DNA from: JACDAE01 sp963744875
GTDB taxonomy: Bacteria; Chloroflexota; Ktedonobacteria; Ktedonobacterales; Ktedonobacteraceae
Assembly: GCA_963744875.1 (NCBI GenBank)
Contig: CAVUVQ010000009.1
Span: forward strand, 1 to 64,000
Direction: 5' to 3'
DNA: 64,000 nucleotides
Shown here: one piece after another, positions 34,505 through 44,096 of the stretch
How the letters are laid out: every line of letters begins with the position of its first letter
How positions within the stretch are numbered: position 1 is the stretch's first letter
Program-made: the position numbers and the translations under genes
The notes under the pieces: generated by a model
What the model saw: only the letters and a program-made list of their open reading frames with translations
The model's database searches: none
Told to the model about the DNA's origin: nothing

Positions 34505-35560
34505 ATGAGTAACGTCAAATTCAAACTTGATCGCCGCCGCCTCTTGGGTACTGCGGCTATGACTCTTGCCGTCACCCAGTTCAGCATGCTCGGTTGTGCG
34601 AAAGCACAGGCAGAGGCGGCAAAACCGGCAGATCAGCCTACGATGAAGCCAGGGGTGAACACGTCCTTCGGCTCGCTGAAGCAGATCCATGCCGGCGTCC
34701 TGAATATCGGATATGCTGAAGCTGGACCCGCCGATGGCCCGGCGGTCATTCTTCTGCACGGCTGGCCCTACGACATTCACAGCTATGTCGACGTTGCGCC
34801 TTTGCTGGCCAGAGCAGGTTACCGGGTGATCGTCCCGTATTTGCGTGGCTATGGCACCACACGCTTTCTTTCAAGTGAAACGTTCCGCAATGCCCAGCAA
34901 TCGGTGGTCGCTCTCGATATCATCGCTTTAATGGATGCGCTCAAGATCGAGAAGGCGATACTCGGCGGGTATGATTGGGGAGCACGCACGGTCGACATCA
35001 TCGCGGCACTCTGGCCGGAGCGCTGCAAGGCTCTCGTCTCCATAAGTGGGTATCTGATCGGCAGCCAGCAAGCCGGCAAGGTGCCGCTGCCACCACCAGC
35101 TGAGTACCAGTGGTGGTACCAGTTTTACTTTGCCACCGAGCGCGGCCGGGACGGCTACGAGAAGTACCGGCACGACTTTGCCAGGCTCATCTGGCAGACC
35201 GCTTCGCCCAAATGGCACTTCGACGATGCCACCTTCGAGCGCAGCGCTGCAGCCTTCGAGAACCCGGATCATGTCAGCGTCGTGATCCACAATTATCGCT
35301 GGCGGCTCGGACTGGCCGCAGGCGAGCCGCAATACGATGAACTGGAACAGCGGCTTGCCAAAGCACCGACCATTGCCGTACCCACTATTACGCTCGAAGG
35401 CGATGCCAATGGTGCCCCGCACGCGGACCCTAGCGCCTATGCCAGGAAATTCACGGGCCACTATGCGCACCGTCTCATCACGGGCGGCGTCGGGCACAAT
35501 CTGCCCCAGGAAGCGCCCCAGGCCTTTGCCCAGGCCATTATCGATGTCAACGCTTTCTAG
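34505..35560 (+). CDS. Alpha/beta hydrolase, epoxide-hydrolase-like, with Tat signal
   Basis: A 351-residue protein. The N-terminus DRRRLLGTAAMTLAVTQFSMLGC is a twin-arginine signal with a hydrophobic stretch and a Cys that could serve as a lipidation site, so it is probably exported and perhaps anchored. The hydrolase core has LLHGWPYDIHSY (oxyanion HGWP), GGYDWGARTVD with Asp as nucleophile (haloalkane dehalogenase/epoxide hydrolase type) and GGVGHNLPQEAP with the catalytic His. A close paralogue without the signal lies at 37046. The ATG at 34505 is preferred over the TTG at 34493. The physiological substrate is unknown. Confidence 0.82.
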   Translation: MSNVKFKLDRRRLLGTAAMTLAVTQFSMLGCAKAQAEAAKPADQPTMKPGVNTSFGSLKQIHAGVLNIGYAEAGPADGPAVILLHGWPYDIHSYVDVAPLLARAGYRVIVPYLRGYGTTRFLSSETFRNAQQSVVALDIIALMDALKIEKAILGGYDWGARTVDIIAALWPERCKALVSISGYLIGSQQAGKVPLPPPAEYQWWYQFYFATERGRDGYEKYRHDFARLIWQTASPKWHFDDATFERSAAAFENPDHVSVVIHNYRWRLGLAAGEPQYDELEQRLAKAPTIAVPTITLEGDANGAPHADPSAYARKFTGHYAHRLITGGVGHNLPQEAPQAFAQAIIDVNAF

Positions 35561-35654
35561 TCGCCGGCATCCTAACGTGTGATGGAGAAGCTGCCAGAAA
35601 GTGACTTCCCCGTCACGGCACATCTGTAATTCACTACAACAAAGGAGAACTGTT

Positions 35655-36865
35655 ATGGAAACTCAAACCCACGCAACGACATCGACCCGTTATGCGATCC
35701 GTCCCTTCCGTATCGACATTCCTGAAGAAGCCATCGCCGACCTGCGCCGGCGCATCACCGCGACAGTCTGGCCAGACAAGGAGACCGTCGCAGATGACTT
35801 CGCAGGGTGTGCAACTGGCAACGCTACAGAAACTCGCGCGCCGCTGGGAGCACCGACTACGACTTCCGGAGGTTCGAGGCAAAACTGAATGCTCTCCCAC
35901 AGTTCATGACCGAGATCGATGGGGTCGACATTCATTTCATTCACGTTCGTTCAAAACATGAAAATGCACTGCCGCTCATCGTCACGCACGGCTGGCCCGG
36001 CTCCATCCTCGAGCAACTGAAGATAGTCGATCCACTGACCAATCCCACGGCGTATGGCGCGAGTGCGTCGGACGCTTTCGATCTGGTGATTCCGTCGCTG
36101 CCGGGCTACGGGTTCTCAGGCAAGCCGACCACGACCGGCTGGGACCCCATCCGCATCGCACGTGCCTGGATCGTGCTGATGAAGCGCCTCGGTTACACGC
36201 GATTTGTGGCGCAAGGCGGCGATTGGGGGAACGCTGTTACAGAGCAGATGGCTTTGCAGATGCCTCCCGAATTGCTCGGCATTCACACCAACATGCCTGC
36301 CACCGTCCCTGATAACGTTGCGAAGGCACTCCAGTTCGGCAACCCGCCACCAGCTGGTCTCTCAGCCGATGAACTGCATGCATATGACCAGCTAAACTTT
36401 TTCTATAAGCACGGCGTGGCCTACGCCCAGGAGATGGGGAACCGCCCACAGACGCTTTACGCGATTGCGGATTCACCCGTCGGTCTAGCGGCCTGGATGA
36501 TCGACCATGACGCACGCAGTTACGAACTCATCGCACGCACCTTCGATGGAGTCGCAGAAGGCATCACGCCAGACGACGTGCTCGACAACGTCACGCTTTA
36601 CTGGTTTACGAACACAGGGGTCTCATCGAGTCGTCTGTATTGGGAAAGCAAACTGGACTTTTTCGCCCCGAAAGGTGTCTCGATCCCGGTTGGCGTGAGC
36701 GCCTTTCCTGACGAACTCTATCAGGCTCCGCAAAGTTGGACAGAGCGGGCGTATCCCAAACTCATCTATTACAAGAAGCTCAACAAAGGCGGTCACTTCG
36801 CCGCCTGGGAACAGCCAGAACTCTTGACGACCGACATACGAGCAACGTTCAGATCACTGCGCTAG
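35655..36865 (+). pseudogene. Microsomal-type epoxide hydrolase (two frameshifts near the N-terminus)
   Basis: From the ATG at 35655, YAIRPFRIDIPEEAIADLRR is the N-terminal EHN segment of epoxide hydrolases. The frame then shifts near 35803 and back near 35855, bridging QGVQLATLQKLARRWEH, after which YDFRRFEAKLNALPQFMTEI, VTHGWPGSILEQ (oxyanion), AQGGDWGNAV (Asp nucleophile) and KGGHFAAWEQPELL (His) run uninterrupted to 36865. Two compensating indels 50 bases apart look like sequence errors or a very recent lesion. The family opens epoxides to diols. It sits between two duplicated hydrolases. Confidence 0.75.
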
Positions 36866-36933
36866 TTGAGGAATTTCCAGGAAATGGTGAATTGAATGTC
36901 CTACAGGTGCCCATGACAAGCGTAGCTCCCGAC

Positions 36934-37012
36934 TTGTATCGCGTCCGGGATTTATCGACCCTGATTTATCGACGCCAAGGCCTCGGGTCAATGAATTGCG
37001 GACGCGATACAA
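36934..37012. repeat. 79-bp element with 14-bp perfect inverted ends upstream of a hydrolase
   Basis: TTGTATCGCGTCCG (36934-36947) is perfectly complementary to CGGACGCGATACAA (36999-37012), and the match continues imperfectly inward (ATT.AT.GACC). Between them is a direct repeat, GATTTATCGAC, twice. The element ends 33 bases before the ATG at 37046. It could be a regulator-binding region or a tiny inverted-repeat element. Confidence 0.55.
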
Positions 37013-37045
37013 TCGGATCACTCATGAAGAAGAAAGAGGATAAGA

Positions 37046-37963
37046 ATGATGAGGAACGGGACGAACACGTCGTTCGGCCAGCTTCAGCAGATCGATGCTG
37101 GCCTCTTGAATGTCGGATACGCTGAAGCTGGCAAGAGCGATGGCCGGGTGGTTATGCTCCTACACGGCTGGCCCTACGATATCTATAGCTATGTCGACGT
37201 TGCGCTTTTGTTGGCACAGGCCGGCTACCGGGTGATCGTCCCCTATCTGCGCGGCTATGGCACGACGCGCTTTCTTTCCGGCGACACCTTTCGCAATGGT
37301 CAGCAGTCGGTGATCGCTGTCGACATCATCGCGCTCCTGGATGCGCTCAAGATTGAGAAAGCGATCCTGGCTGGTTTTGATTGGGGCGCACGCACGGCTG
37401 ATATCATCGCGGCGCTCTGGCCGGAGCGCTGCAAGGCTCTCGTCTCCGTAAGCGGGTATTTGATTGGTAACCAGCAAGCTGGCAAGATGCCATTGCCACC
37501 ACAGGCTGAACTCCAATGGTGGTATCAGTATTACTTTGCCACTGAACGCGGTCAGGCTGGCTACGAGCAATACCGACACGATTTTGCCAGGCTCATCTGG
37601 AAAATCGCTTCACCCAAATGGGACTTCGACGATGCCACCTTCGAGCGCAGCGTCACGGCCTTCGACAATCCGGATCATGTCAGCATCGTGATCCATAATT
37701 ACCGTTGGCGACTCGGACTGGCTTCCGGCGAGCCGCGCTACGACGAGCTGGAACAACGGCTCGCTCAGGCTCCAGACATCACCGTGCCCACGATAACGCT
37801 GGAAGGCGATGCCAATGGGGCACCACACCTGGACGCCAGTGCCTATGCCAGGAAATTCGCAGGCCGCTATGAACACCGGGTCATCACAGGCGGCGTCGGG
37901 CACAATCTGCCCCAGGAAGCCCCCCAGGCCTTCGCTCAGGCGATCATCGATCTCGACACTTAG
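37046..37963 (+). CDS. Alpha/beta hydrolase, epoxide-hydrolase-like, paralogue without signal
   Basis: A 305-residue protein very similar to residues 50-351 of the hydrolase at 34505: TSFGQLQQIDAGLLNVGYAE, LLHGWPYDIYSY, AGFDWGARTAD (Asp nucleophile) and GGVGHNLPQEAP (His). It lacks the twin-arginine signal, so it should be cytoplasmic. The DNA similarity is high enough to indicate a recent duplication around the epoxide hydrolase gene between them. Two in-frame ATG codons overlap at the start. Confidence 0.82.
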   Translation: MMRNGTNTSFGQLQQIDAGLLNVGYAEAGKSDGRVVMLLHGWPYDIYSYVDVALLLAQAGYRVIVPYLRGYGTTRFLSGDTFRNGQQSVIAVDIIALLDALKIEKAILAGFDWGARTADIIAALWPERCKALVSVSGYLIGNQQAGKMPLPPQAELQWWYQYYFATERGQAGYEQYRHDFARLIWKIASPKWDFDDATFERSVTAFDNPDHVSIVIHNYRWRLGLASGEPRYDELEQRLAQAPDITVPTITLEGDANGAPHLDASAYARKFAGRYEHRVITGGVGHNLPQEAPQAFAQAIIDLDT

Positions 37964-38158
37964 ATGAAACGAAAGGACCACCGTATGCTTCAATCATCAT
38001 TTGGAGCCCGTTCCACCAGTGAGGTTGTCGCTGGCAATGCATGTCTCTCCGCCAATCATGCAGAGCAGCTGCCATCTCCCGAAGCTTGTCGATCTAGAAT
38101 GAATGAAGACAGCGAATTCACAATACAGGTTTTCTCATTCACCCAGAAAGGAACGCTC
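37964..38158. other. Spacer without recognisable gene
   Basis: Short open frames only. AGAAAGGA just before 38159 is a plausible ribosome site for the next hydrolase. Confidence 0.3.
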
Positions 38159-38896
38159 ATGTCTCAGACAACTACTACCAATGGCCCTTGACCGTCGTGC
38201 TTGTGCATGGCGCTTTTGCCGATGCTTCAAGCTGGACCGGCGTGATTGAGCGGCTGCAGGCAGGAGGGTGCAGGTGACTGCCCCCGCGAATCCACTGCGC
38301 GGCCTCTCTATTGACTCCGCCTATCTCGCCAGCGTGCTCGACCAGATTCCAGGCCCGGTCCTGGCCGTTGGCCACTCGTACGGCAGGTGCGGTAATTACC
38401 AACGCCGCCACCAAAGCCAGGAACGTCGTCGGCCTGGTCTATGTTGCCGCCTTCGCTCCCGAGGAAGGTGAACGCCTGGGCGAGGTCGAAAGCGCTTCAA
38501 AGGACAGCATCCTGAATACCGTCCTGGTCCCGCTCCACTATCCGACGGGACAGGGTGCCCAGACCGCTGTGGAGCTTGCGATCCATCCTGCACACCTCCA
38601 TGAGGCTTTCGCCGCCGACCTGCCCGCCGCGCAGGCCGCCATCATGGCCGCCACCCAACGTCCCGCTGCCGAGTTGGCATTCTCCGAGCCGTCCGGGGTG
38701 CCTGCATGGAAGACTTTGCCTTCCTGGGCCGTGGTTGCGACTGGCGACAAAGCGGCTGGCAGCGATGTCATCCGTTCCATGGCTATACGCGCCGGAGCAA
38801 GGATCACCGAGGCCGAGGGCTCTCACGTGATCATGATCTCGCAGCCCCAAGGCCGTCACAGATGTGATCCTGAGCGCGGTCGCCTCCGTCGGCTAA
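38159..38896 (+). pseudogene. Alpha/beta hydrolase (esterase-like), several frameshifts
   Basis: Joined across frames the product is a small hydrolase: MSQTTTTNG, TVVLVHGAFADASSWTGVIE, PANPLRGLSIDSAYLASVLD, VLAVGHSYG (Ser elbow, GHSYGG type), AVITNAATKARNVVGLVYVA and the C-terminal SHVIMISQP with the His. The final frame ends at 38894-38896. Breaks lie near 38190, 38270, 38390 and 38845. The family contains pimeloyl-ester and bromoperoxidase-like esterases. The number of breaks makes real decay or poor read quality equally possible. Confidence 0.6.
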
Positions 38897-39031
38897 GTGG
38901 ATGGGCAGCCGCAATTGTGAGCTGATCCCTTCCCGAACCACGTAGCTCGACCTTTACAGCTCGATGTCGGCGTCTTGAATGGTGCAGACGAACCTCGCCG
39001 ACATCATCCAAATAGATGAAAGGTATTGATC

Positions 39032-40052
39032 ATGAAAGCAAACAAGCTCTTGCTCGCCGCGAGACACCCTGCGGCGATTCAATTACCCATTGAAGGTGAG
39101 TTGCCTTCTTTTAGAGGCGCGACCACGTGGCTCAATTCGCCGCCACTCACGGCGACTGGCCTGCGCGGAAAAGTCGTGCTCATCGACTTCTGGACCTACA
39201 CCTGCATCAACTGGCTGCGCACCCTTCCCTATGTGCGTGCCTGGGCCGAGAAATACCAGGATCAAGGAGTGGTGGTGATCGGCGTACACACGCCTGAGTT
39301 CTCCTTTGAACACGACCTCGAGAACGTTCGCCGCGCCGCACAGGACATGCGTGTCGAGTATCCCATCGCCATCGATAACGACTATGCGATCTGGAGCGCT
39401 TTCCATAACCACTACTGGCCAGCCCTCTATATCGTCGATGTGCAAGGACGTATTCGCTATCATCAATTCGGCGAAGGCGCATACGAACAGTCCGAAATGA
39501 TTGTTCAACAATTGCTGGCCGAGGCTGGCATCGGCGGCATCGATCATGAACTGGCCTCGGTCGATGCCCTGGGTGCTGAAGCTGCCGCCGATTGGGGCAA
39601 CTTGCGGTCTCCGGAAAACTATGTCGGTTATGAGCGTGCCGAGAACTTTGCGTCTCCCGGTGGTGCAGTCCTGGATCAATCGCGCGTCTATGCTGCCCCC
39701 ATGCGCTTCTCGCTCAATCATTGGGCTCTTGTCGGTGATTGGACGGTGCAGAGAGAGGCCACGGTGCTGAACAAAGCCAACGGGCGCATCGTGTACCGCT
39801 TTCACGCTCGCGATCTTCATCTGGTCATGGGACCAGCAATGCGAGGAACTTCTGTACGCTTTCGCGTGCTCATCGATGGACTAGCGCCGGGCGCAGGCTC
39901 ACGGAATTGACGTTGACGATCAGGGCAATGGCACGGTGACCCAACAGCGTTTGTACCAGTTGATCCGACAACCGGGGCCTATTGCTGATCGACAGTTCGA
40001 GATTGAGTTTCTCGATGCGGGCGTGGAGGCTTTTGTGTTCACGTTCGGCTGA
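39032..40052 (+). pseudogene. Thioredoxin-like protein (TlpA/DipZ-C-terminal type) with CxxW motif, one late frameshift
   Basis: The protein reads VVLIDFWTYTCINWLRTLPY, then GVVVIGVHTPEFSFEHDLENV, as in the thioredoxin and C-terminal domains of DipZ-like proteins. Those usually have a CxxC; here the motif is CINW, so only one redox Cys remains. From about residue 165 comes the carbohydrate-binding-like C-terminal module (NYVGYERAENFASPGG, LNHWALVGDWTV). The frame shifts near 39898, after which HGIDVDDQGNGTVTQQRLYQ and FVFTFG continue to a stop at 40050-40052. The ATG at 39032 follows GAAAGG. There is no obvious signal peptide. Confidence 0.7.
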
Positions 40053-40100
40053 TCCACGAGCGAGCAAGGTAGCTCATGAAGGAAAGGCAGGTTTGATATT

Positions 40101-40699
40101 ATGAGCAACGATCAGCAGCGCAGCGGGAATGGTCCGGTTCCTGGCGTGCGCCGCAAGGCAGTTCCCATTGCTATGGCGGCGGGACCTGCCGAGTACACCG
40201 CCGGGCAACAAGAACTGCCGGTGCAACTGACGAGTCTGGCAGACATGCTGCAATGGGCACAAAATTGGGCACGCTCCCGCTCCGTCTGGCCGCTTGGCTA
40301 TGGTCTGGCCTGCTGTGCCATCGAAATGATCACAGCCGCATCTGCATGCAGTATGATCTCGCTCGTTTTGGCTCCGAGGTGTTCCGTTCCAGTCCGCGCC
40401 AGGCCGACCTGATGATTGTCGCCGGGACGGTATCGATCAAAATGGGACCACGCCTGCGACTGTTGTGGGAACAGATGCCTGAGCCGAAATGGGTTCTCAG
40501 CATGGGCCAGTGCGCCAACTCCGGTGGGGAATTCTACGATAGTTATTATACCGTGCAAGGCGTCGATACGATCGTCCCGGTCGATGTCTATGTTCCCGGC
40601 TGCCCACCTCGCCCGGAGGCCCTGATTGAAGGCATCCTCAAACTGCGCGAGAAAATTGAAAAACAAGGTCTGAAACTGCGCGACGAGGACAAAAGGTAA
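40101..40699 (+). pseudogene. nuoB: NuoB, NADH-quinone oxidoreductase subunit B (one frameshift)
   Basis: NuoB carries the N2 [4Fe-4S] cluster of respiratory complex I. All four ligand positions are visible: the adjacent pair in GLACCAIEM, the Cys in SMGQCANSGG and the one in YVPGCPPRPEALIEGI. A single-base change near 40347 separates the N-terminal frame from YDLARFGSEVFRSSPRQADL. No nuoA or nuoC flanks it, so it is an orphan copy; its neighbours are hydrolases and a thioredoxin-like gene. The N-terminus is about 50 residues longer than the common form. Confidence 0.85.
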
Positions 40700-40726
40700 A
40701 GCTCATTCGGGCATCGAATGAGCTTT
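40698..40726. terminator. Bidirectional hairpin between convergent genes
   Basis: AAAGCTCATTC (40698-40708) and GAATGAGCTTT (40716-40726) form a perfect 11-bp stem with a 7-base loop. It begins at the nuoB stop and includes the last codons and stop of the small gene on the minus strand, so it could terminate transcripts from both sides. Confidence 0.65.
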
Positions 40727-40912
40727 CCATTGGCGCAATGCCTCGTACCTGCTCAAAGCCTCACCCAGAAAGGTAATTAAAGCCTCTTCAAGGGTGGGGC
40801 CACTTATGTAGATCTGCTCGTATGTGAGGGAGGTTACGGTGGGCGAAACGTCTACTTCTATGCCCAGTTGCTCCAGGCGCTTGACCAGATCCGATACGTG
40901 CGATTGTTCCAT
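40703..40912 (-). CDS. Small hypothetical protein
   Basis: A 69-residue protein of mixed alpha/beta character: MEQSHVSDLVKRLEQLGIEV, then VDVSPTVTSLTYEQIYISGP and a C-terminal helix. The ATG at 40912 is preferred to the GTG at 40927 because GAAGGGC stands 6 bases before it. It lies just downstream of the DUF3592-like gene on the same strand. I do not recognise the family. Confidence 0.45.
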   Translation of the reverse strand: MEQSHVSDLVKRLEQLGIEVDVSPTVTSLTYEQIYISGPTLEEALITFLGEALSRYEALRQWKAHSMPE

Positions 40913-40935
40913 TGTTTTGCCCTTCACTTGCTCTC

Positions 40936-41370
40936 TTAATTAAGACCCAACACAAACAGACTTGTGAAAACAAGTGAAAATCCTACGCCAATAACCATGG
41001 CCAGCCAGGAAGTGAGCCACAGCCCTTCAAAAGAATGGATTTTTGCTTGAGAGGGATGGTTTGGATTATAGAGGACAGGAATCGATCTGGCGACTGTCTC
41101 TGGATTACCCTGAAAGCTATAACTCTGAAATTCTATAAATTCCTCCTGCTCCGTCCAAAATTGGATGGTCACGATGTAACTAGGGAAAAGATAGTCACTT
41201 GCCTGTGTTGGCATAAACTCGTATATGTCACTAACACCACCTTTCGCCGCTACAGCTTTGCAAAGAAACCTTTGTGTGCCAAGCAGGGAGAGCAACCCGG
41301 CCAGGAAAATACCTGGGCCGGATATGACCATTACCGCAAGTGCCAGCAACCAGTATTCAGCTTCACTCAC
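40936..41370 (-). CDS. DUF3592-like membrane protein
   Basis: A 144-residue protein with an N-terminal transmembrane helix (WLLALAVMVISGPGIFLAGLL), a soluble middle of beta strands containing YIVTIQFWTEQEEFIEFQ and VARSIPVLYNPNHPSQAKI, and a C-terminal transmembrane helix (LAMVIGVGFSLVFTSLFVLGL). This layout, with the VxYNPxxPxxA phrase, is typical of the DUF3592 family, whose function is unknown. Probably co-transcribed with the small gene downstream. Confidence 0.65.
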   Translation of the reverse strand: MSEAEYWLLALAVMVISGPGIFLAGLLSLLGTQRFLCKAVAAKGGVSDIYEFMPTQASDYLFPSYIVTIQFWTEQEEFIEFQSYSFQGNPETVARSIPVLYNPNHPSQAKIHSFEGLWLTSWLAMVIGVGFSLVFTSLFVLGLN

Positions 41371-41476
41371 ACCCTGCTCTCCTTCTTGCCGTAGCCCTTA
41401 TGATGCAACGTGCCTTCGTGACGAACGTCTCAGGACACGCAGCACCATGAAGAACTCTTCCGCGCTATTGGATTCT

Positions 41477-42659
41477 TTAGGCAGCATGACTCAGTTCTTT
41501 GGGCGCATCACTTTTTGCATTCTCGACACCGAGACTGCGGCGCACCTCTAGATAATGGACGATGGCATCGCGGCTCAGTATGCCAACCAGGGCACCATTT
41601 TCTACCACGGGCAACTGGTTCACATCGCGACCAGCCATTAAAGGGAACACGTCGCTCAAGCTCTGCTGCGGAGTTGCCACATGCAGGCGCGCAAGCGGGA
41701 TCATGGCATTGCTAACGGGAACCTGTCCCCATTGTTCACGCGCAATATGGCGAATATCACTGAGCGTGATCAGACCCACCAGGTGCTCGTCTTGCATCAC
41801 TAGCGCGTAGCGTAAGCCACCTGGAAGAAAGTAGGCATCGACCAGTTGTTGCAGCGAGATGTCGGCAGGGGACAGTCGTCGGTTTGGGATTCATGACCTC
41901 ACCCACCTTCACGCCACGCAAGACGGATGTCAGCATGCCTTGCGTGTTGGCTGACTGGGCCGCGTTTAACAGGAACCAACCAATGAAACCGAACCAGAGG
42001 CCATTCAGGAGGTCGCCCGCGAAGAAGGTCCAGATGCCGATCAGGATAAGCAGGTAGGCAATGAACTGCCCTGTCAGTGAGGCAACACGCGTTGCTTGAC
42101 GCATATTTCCGCTGAGCCTCCACACGATCGAGTGCAACACGCGACCTCCGTCAAGCGGGAAGCCAGGAATGAGATTGAAGATGCCCAACAAGATATTGGT
42201 CACCGCCAGATAGAATAAGATGCCTTCCAGCGGAGAGTTGGACCCACGCAAGGGCAACTGGAGCAGGAAACAGATGAAGCCAATCACAAGACTGGTGAGC
42301 GGCCCAACCACTGCCATCTGGAACTCGATGCCTGGACTCTGCGGTTCTTGCTCGATATTGGAGACGCCCCCAAAGATGAACAGGGTGATATTTTTCACAG
42401 GCAAACCACGTCTACGTGCAACCAGCGAGTGGGCCAGTTCATGCAAGAGCACTGAGGCAAACAACAGCAAGGACGAGAGCAAGGCGATGAGCCAATAGGT
42501 GACGATTGACCACCCTGGATATAGCTGGGGAAACCAACCGGTGGCAAGGGACACCGTCAGCAAGACGAGAATGATGATCCAACTGACATGGATGTCGATG
42601 TCGATTCCGGCAATGGTGCCGATACGTAACGAACCTGGCATTGAGATACTCCTTTTCAT
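41477..42659 (-). pseudogene. Site-2-type zinc metalloprotease (M50) with CBS pair, frameshifted
   Basis: The N-terminal half has several hydrophobic segments with the zinc motif LLHELAHSLVARRRG and the second metal site NLIPGFPLDGGRVLH, both diagnostic for the rhomboid-unrelated M50/site-2 protease family. After KVGEVMNP the frame shifts near 41880; the next frame continues the two CBS domains (HLVGLITLSDIRHIA, LPVVENGALVGILSRDAIV) to 41477. CBS domains usually sense adenine nucleotides. Two in-frame starts, 42659 and 42641, each have an AGGAG. The full protein would be about 390 residues, the normal size for the CBS-linked branch. Confidence 0.8.
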
Positions 42660-42699
42660 GAAAAATGCTCCTAATAAACTTCGAACTCATCAGGAACCC

Positions 42700-43563
42700 T
42701 TAATATGAAGAACCTGCAAAACCGCGCACCAACGCCGCGATCTCATCAGCAGCCGTATCCAATGCGAAATGTCCAGCGTCGAGAACGTGAACTTGCGCGT
42801 TTGGCACGTCCCGGCGATAGGCTTCCGGCTCCGAGAGGTCGAACGAGAGGTCATATTTACCCCAGATCACCAGCAGGCGCGGCTGCTTTTCATGCATCCA
42901 TGCTTGCCATTTCGGGTAGGCATCCACATTGGTTCGATAGTCGTAGAACAGGTCGCTTTGAATGTCGGCCTGGCCCGACTGGTTGAGAAAGGCAAATTCA
43001 TCGGTCCAGAGATCGGGATCATAGCGTTCGACGTTGGGATCATTCCCGACATGGCGCGTCCGCGTCGTCGGCAGCGACAGGAGATTGGTGCGAAGCGTGC
43101 TTTCATTAGCAGCGCGATCAGCCCAGAAGGCCCGTCGCGGCTTCCAATTGGCTCCCAGACCTTCGTTGTGCGCCACAGCATCCTGGACGATGAGAGCCTC
43201 GATACGATCGGGATGGACCAGAGCCATGCGAAAACCCACGGGGCCACCGTAATCTTGCATGTATAGCGTATAACGCGAGAGTCCGAGCGCTTCGGTGAAG
43301 TGATTCATGATCTCGGTATAATGATCGAACGTATACGCAAATTTTTTCGGGTCCGGCCAGTCACTATGTCCGAAGCCTGGGTAATCGGGCGCAACCAGAT
43401 GATAGCGATCAGAAAGCCGGGCGAAGAGAGGCTCGAACATCCGCGATGAAGAGGGAAGTCCATGCAGCAGGAGCAGCGTGGGCGCATCTTTGGGGCCTGC
43501 TTCTCTATAAAAGATGGAGAGGTCATCTATCTGTGTCGTGCGATAAAAAGTTGGGTATTCCAT
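42700..43563 (-). CDS. Alpha/beta hydrolase, haloalkane-dehalogenase-like
   Basis: A 287-residue intact hydrolase. LLLLHGLPSSSRMFEPLF gives the oxyanion region, LYMQDYGGPVGFRMA the elbow with Asp as nucleophile (QDxG, as in dehalogenases and epoxide hydrolases), WGKYDLSFDLSEPEA the acid and LDAGHFALDTAADEI the His. The lid region is Trp-rich (FWADRA, WQAWMHEK). Fluoroacetate dehalogenase, haloalkane dehalogenase and soluble epoxide hydrolase are all possible. It lies 12 bases downstream of the RidA-like gene and is likely coexpressed. Confidence 0.82.
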   Translation of the reverse strand: MEYPTFYRTTQIDDLSIFYREAGPKDAPTLLLLHGLPSSSRMFEPLFARLSDRYHLVAPDYPGFGHSDWPDPKKFAYTFDHYTEIMNHFTEALGLSRYTLYMQDYGGPVGFRMALVHPDRIEALIVQDAVAHNEGLGANWKPRRAFWADRAANESTLRTNLLSLPTTRTRHVGNDPNVERYDPDLWTDEFAFLNQSGQADIQSDLFYDYRTNVDAYPKWQAWMHEKQPRLLVIWGKYDLSFDLSEPEAYRRDVPNAQVHVLDAGHFALDTAADEIAALVRGFAGSSY

Positions 43564-43575
43564 GGGACGTTCCTT

Positions 43576-44016
43576 TCATTTCACCTCGAAAATGATTTCC
43601 AGTTCGACCGGGGTGCCGAGCGGAAGGCTTGCGACGCCATACACCAGGCGGCACGGGTTTTTGTCTTTGCCAAAGACGTTTTGCAGCAACTCAGAGGCGG
43701 CGTCAGCGACTTTTGGCTGATCGCGCACATCTCCCGCAGTGGCTATCGATACGCCGAGACGAACGATCCGCGTCACTTTGTCGAGCGACCCCAAATGCTG
43801 CCGCGTAACAGCGAGGACGTTGAGCGCCGCGAGGTGAGCTGCCTGGCGACCCGCTTCTACATCGAGTTCCGCGCCGACGCGCCCAATGAATTTCGCCTCG
43901 TGGCCTTCAGTAGGAAGCATCCCGCTCAGAAAAAGCAGATTGCCCGTCTGCACCGCTTCCACATAGCTACCAAACGGCTCAGGCGGCACCGGGAGCTTGA
44001 TGCCAAGTTCTTTCAA
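43576..44016 (-). CDS. RidA/YjgF-family protein, start uncertain
   Basis: The protein (about 146 residues) has VQTGNLLFLSGMLPTEGHEA, QAAHLAALNVLAV, KVTRIVRLGVSIATAGDV and the C-terminal CRLVYGVASLPLGTPVELEI, where the Arg that binds the carboxylate of imine intermediates is CRLVY. RidA proteins hydrolyse reactive enamines and imines. The first codon shown is TTG at 44016; upstream residues NRAEQRLKELG fit the family but are not linked in frame to the ATG near 44082, suggesting a one-base indel at the beginning. It belongs with the hydrolase just downstream. Confidence 0.75.
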   Translation of the reverse strand: MKELGIKLPVPPEPFGSYVEAVQTGNLLFLSGMLPTEGHEAKFIGRVGAELDVEAGRQAAHLAALNVLAVTRQHLGSLDKVTRIVRLGVSIATAGDVRDQPKVADAASELLQNVFGKDKNPCRLVYGVASLPLGTPVELEIIFEVK

Positions 44017-44096
44017 GCGCTGCTCGGCGCGGTTGGTCGAGAGTCTTCGCTCGTTACCAGTTGCTCTTGCGAATTTGTACTCATGTATCTCTCCAA

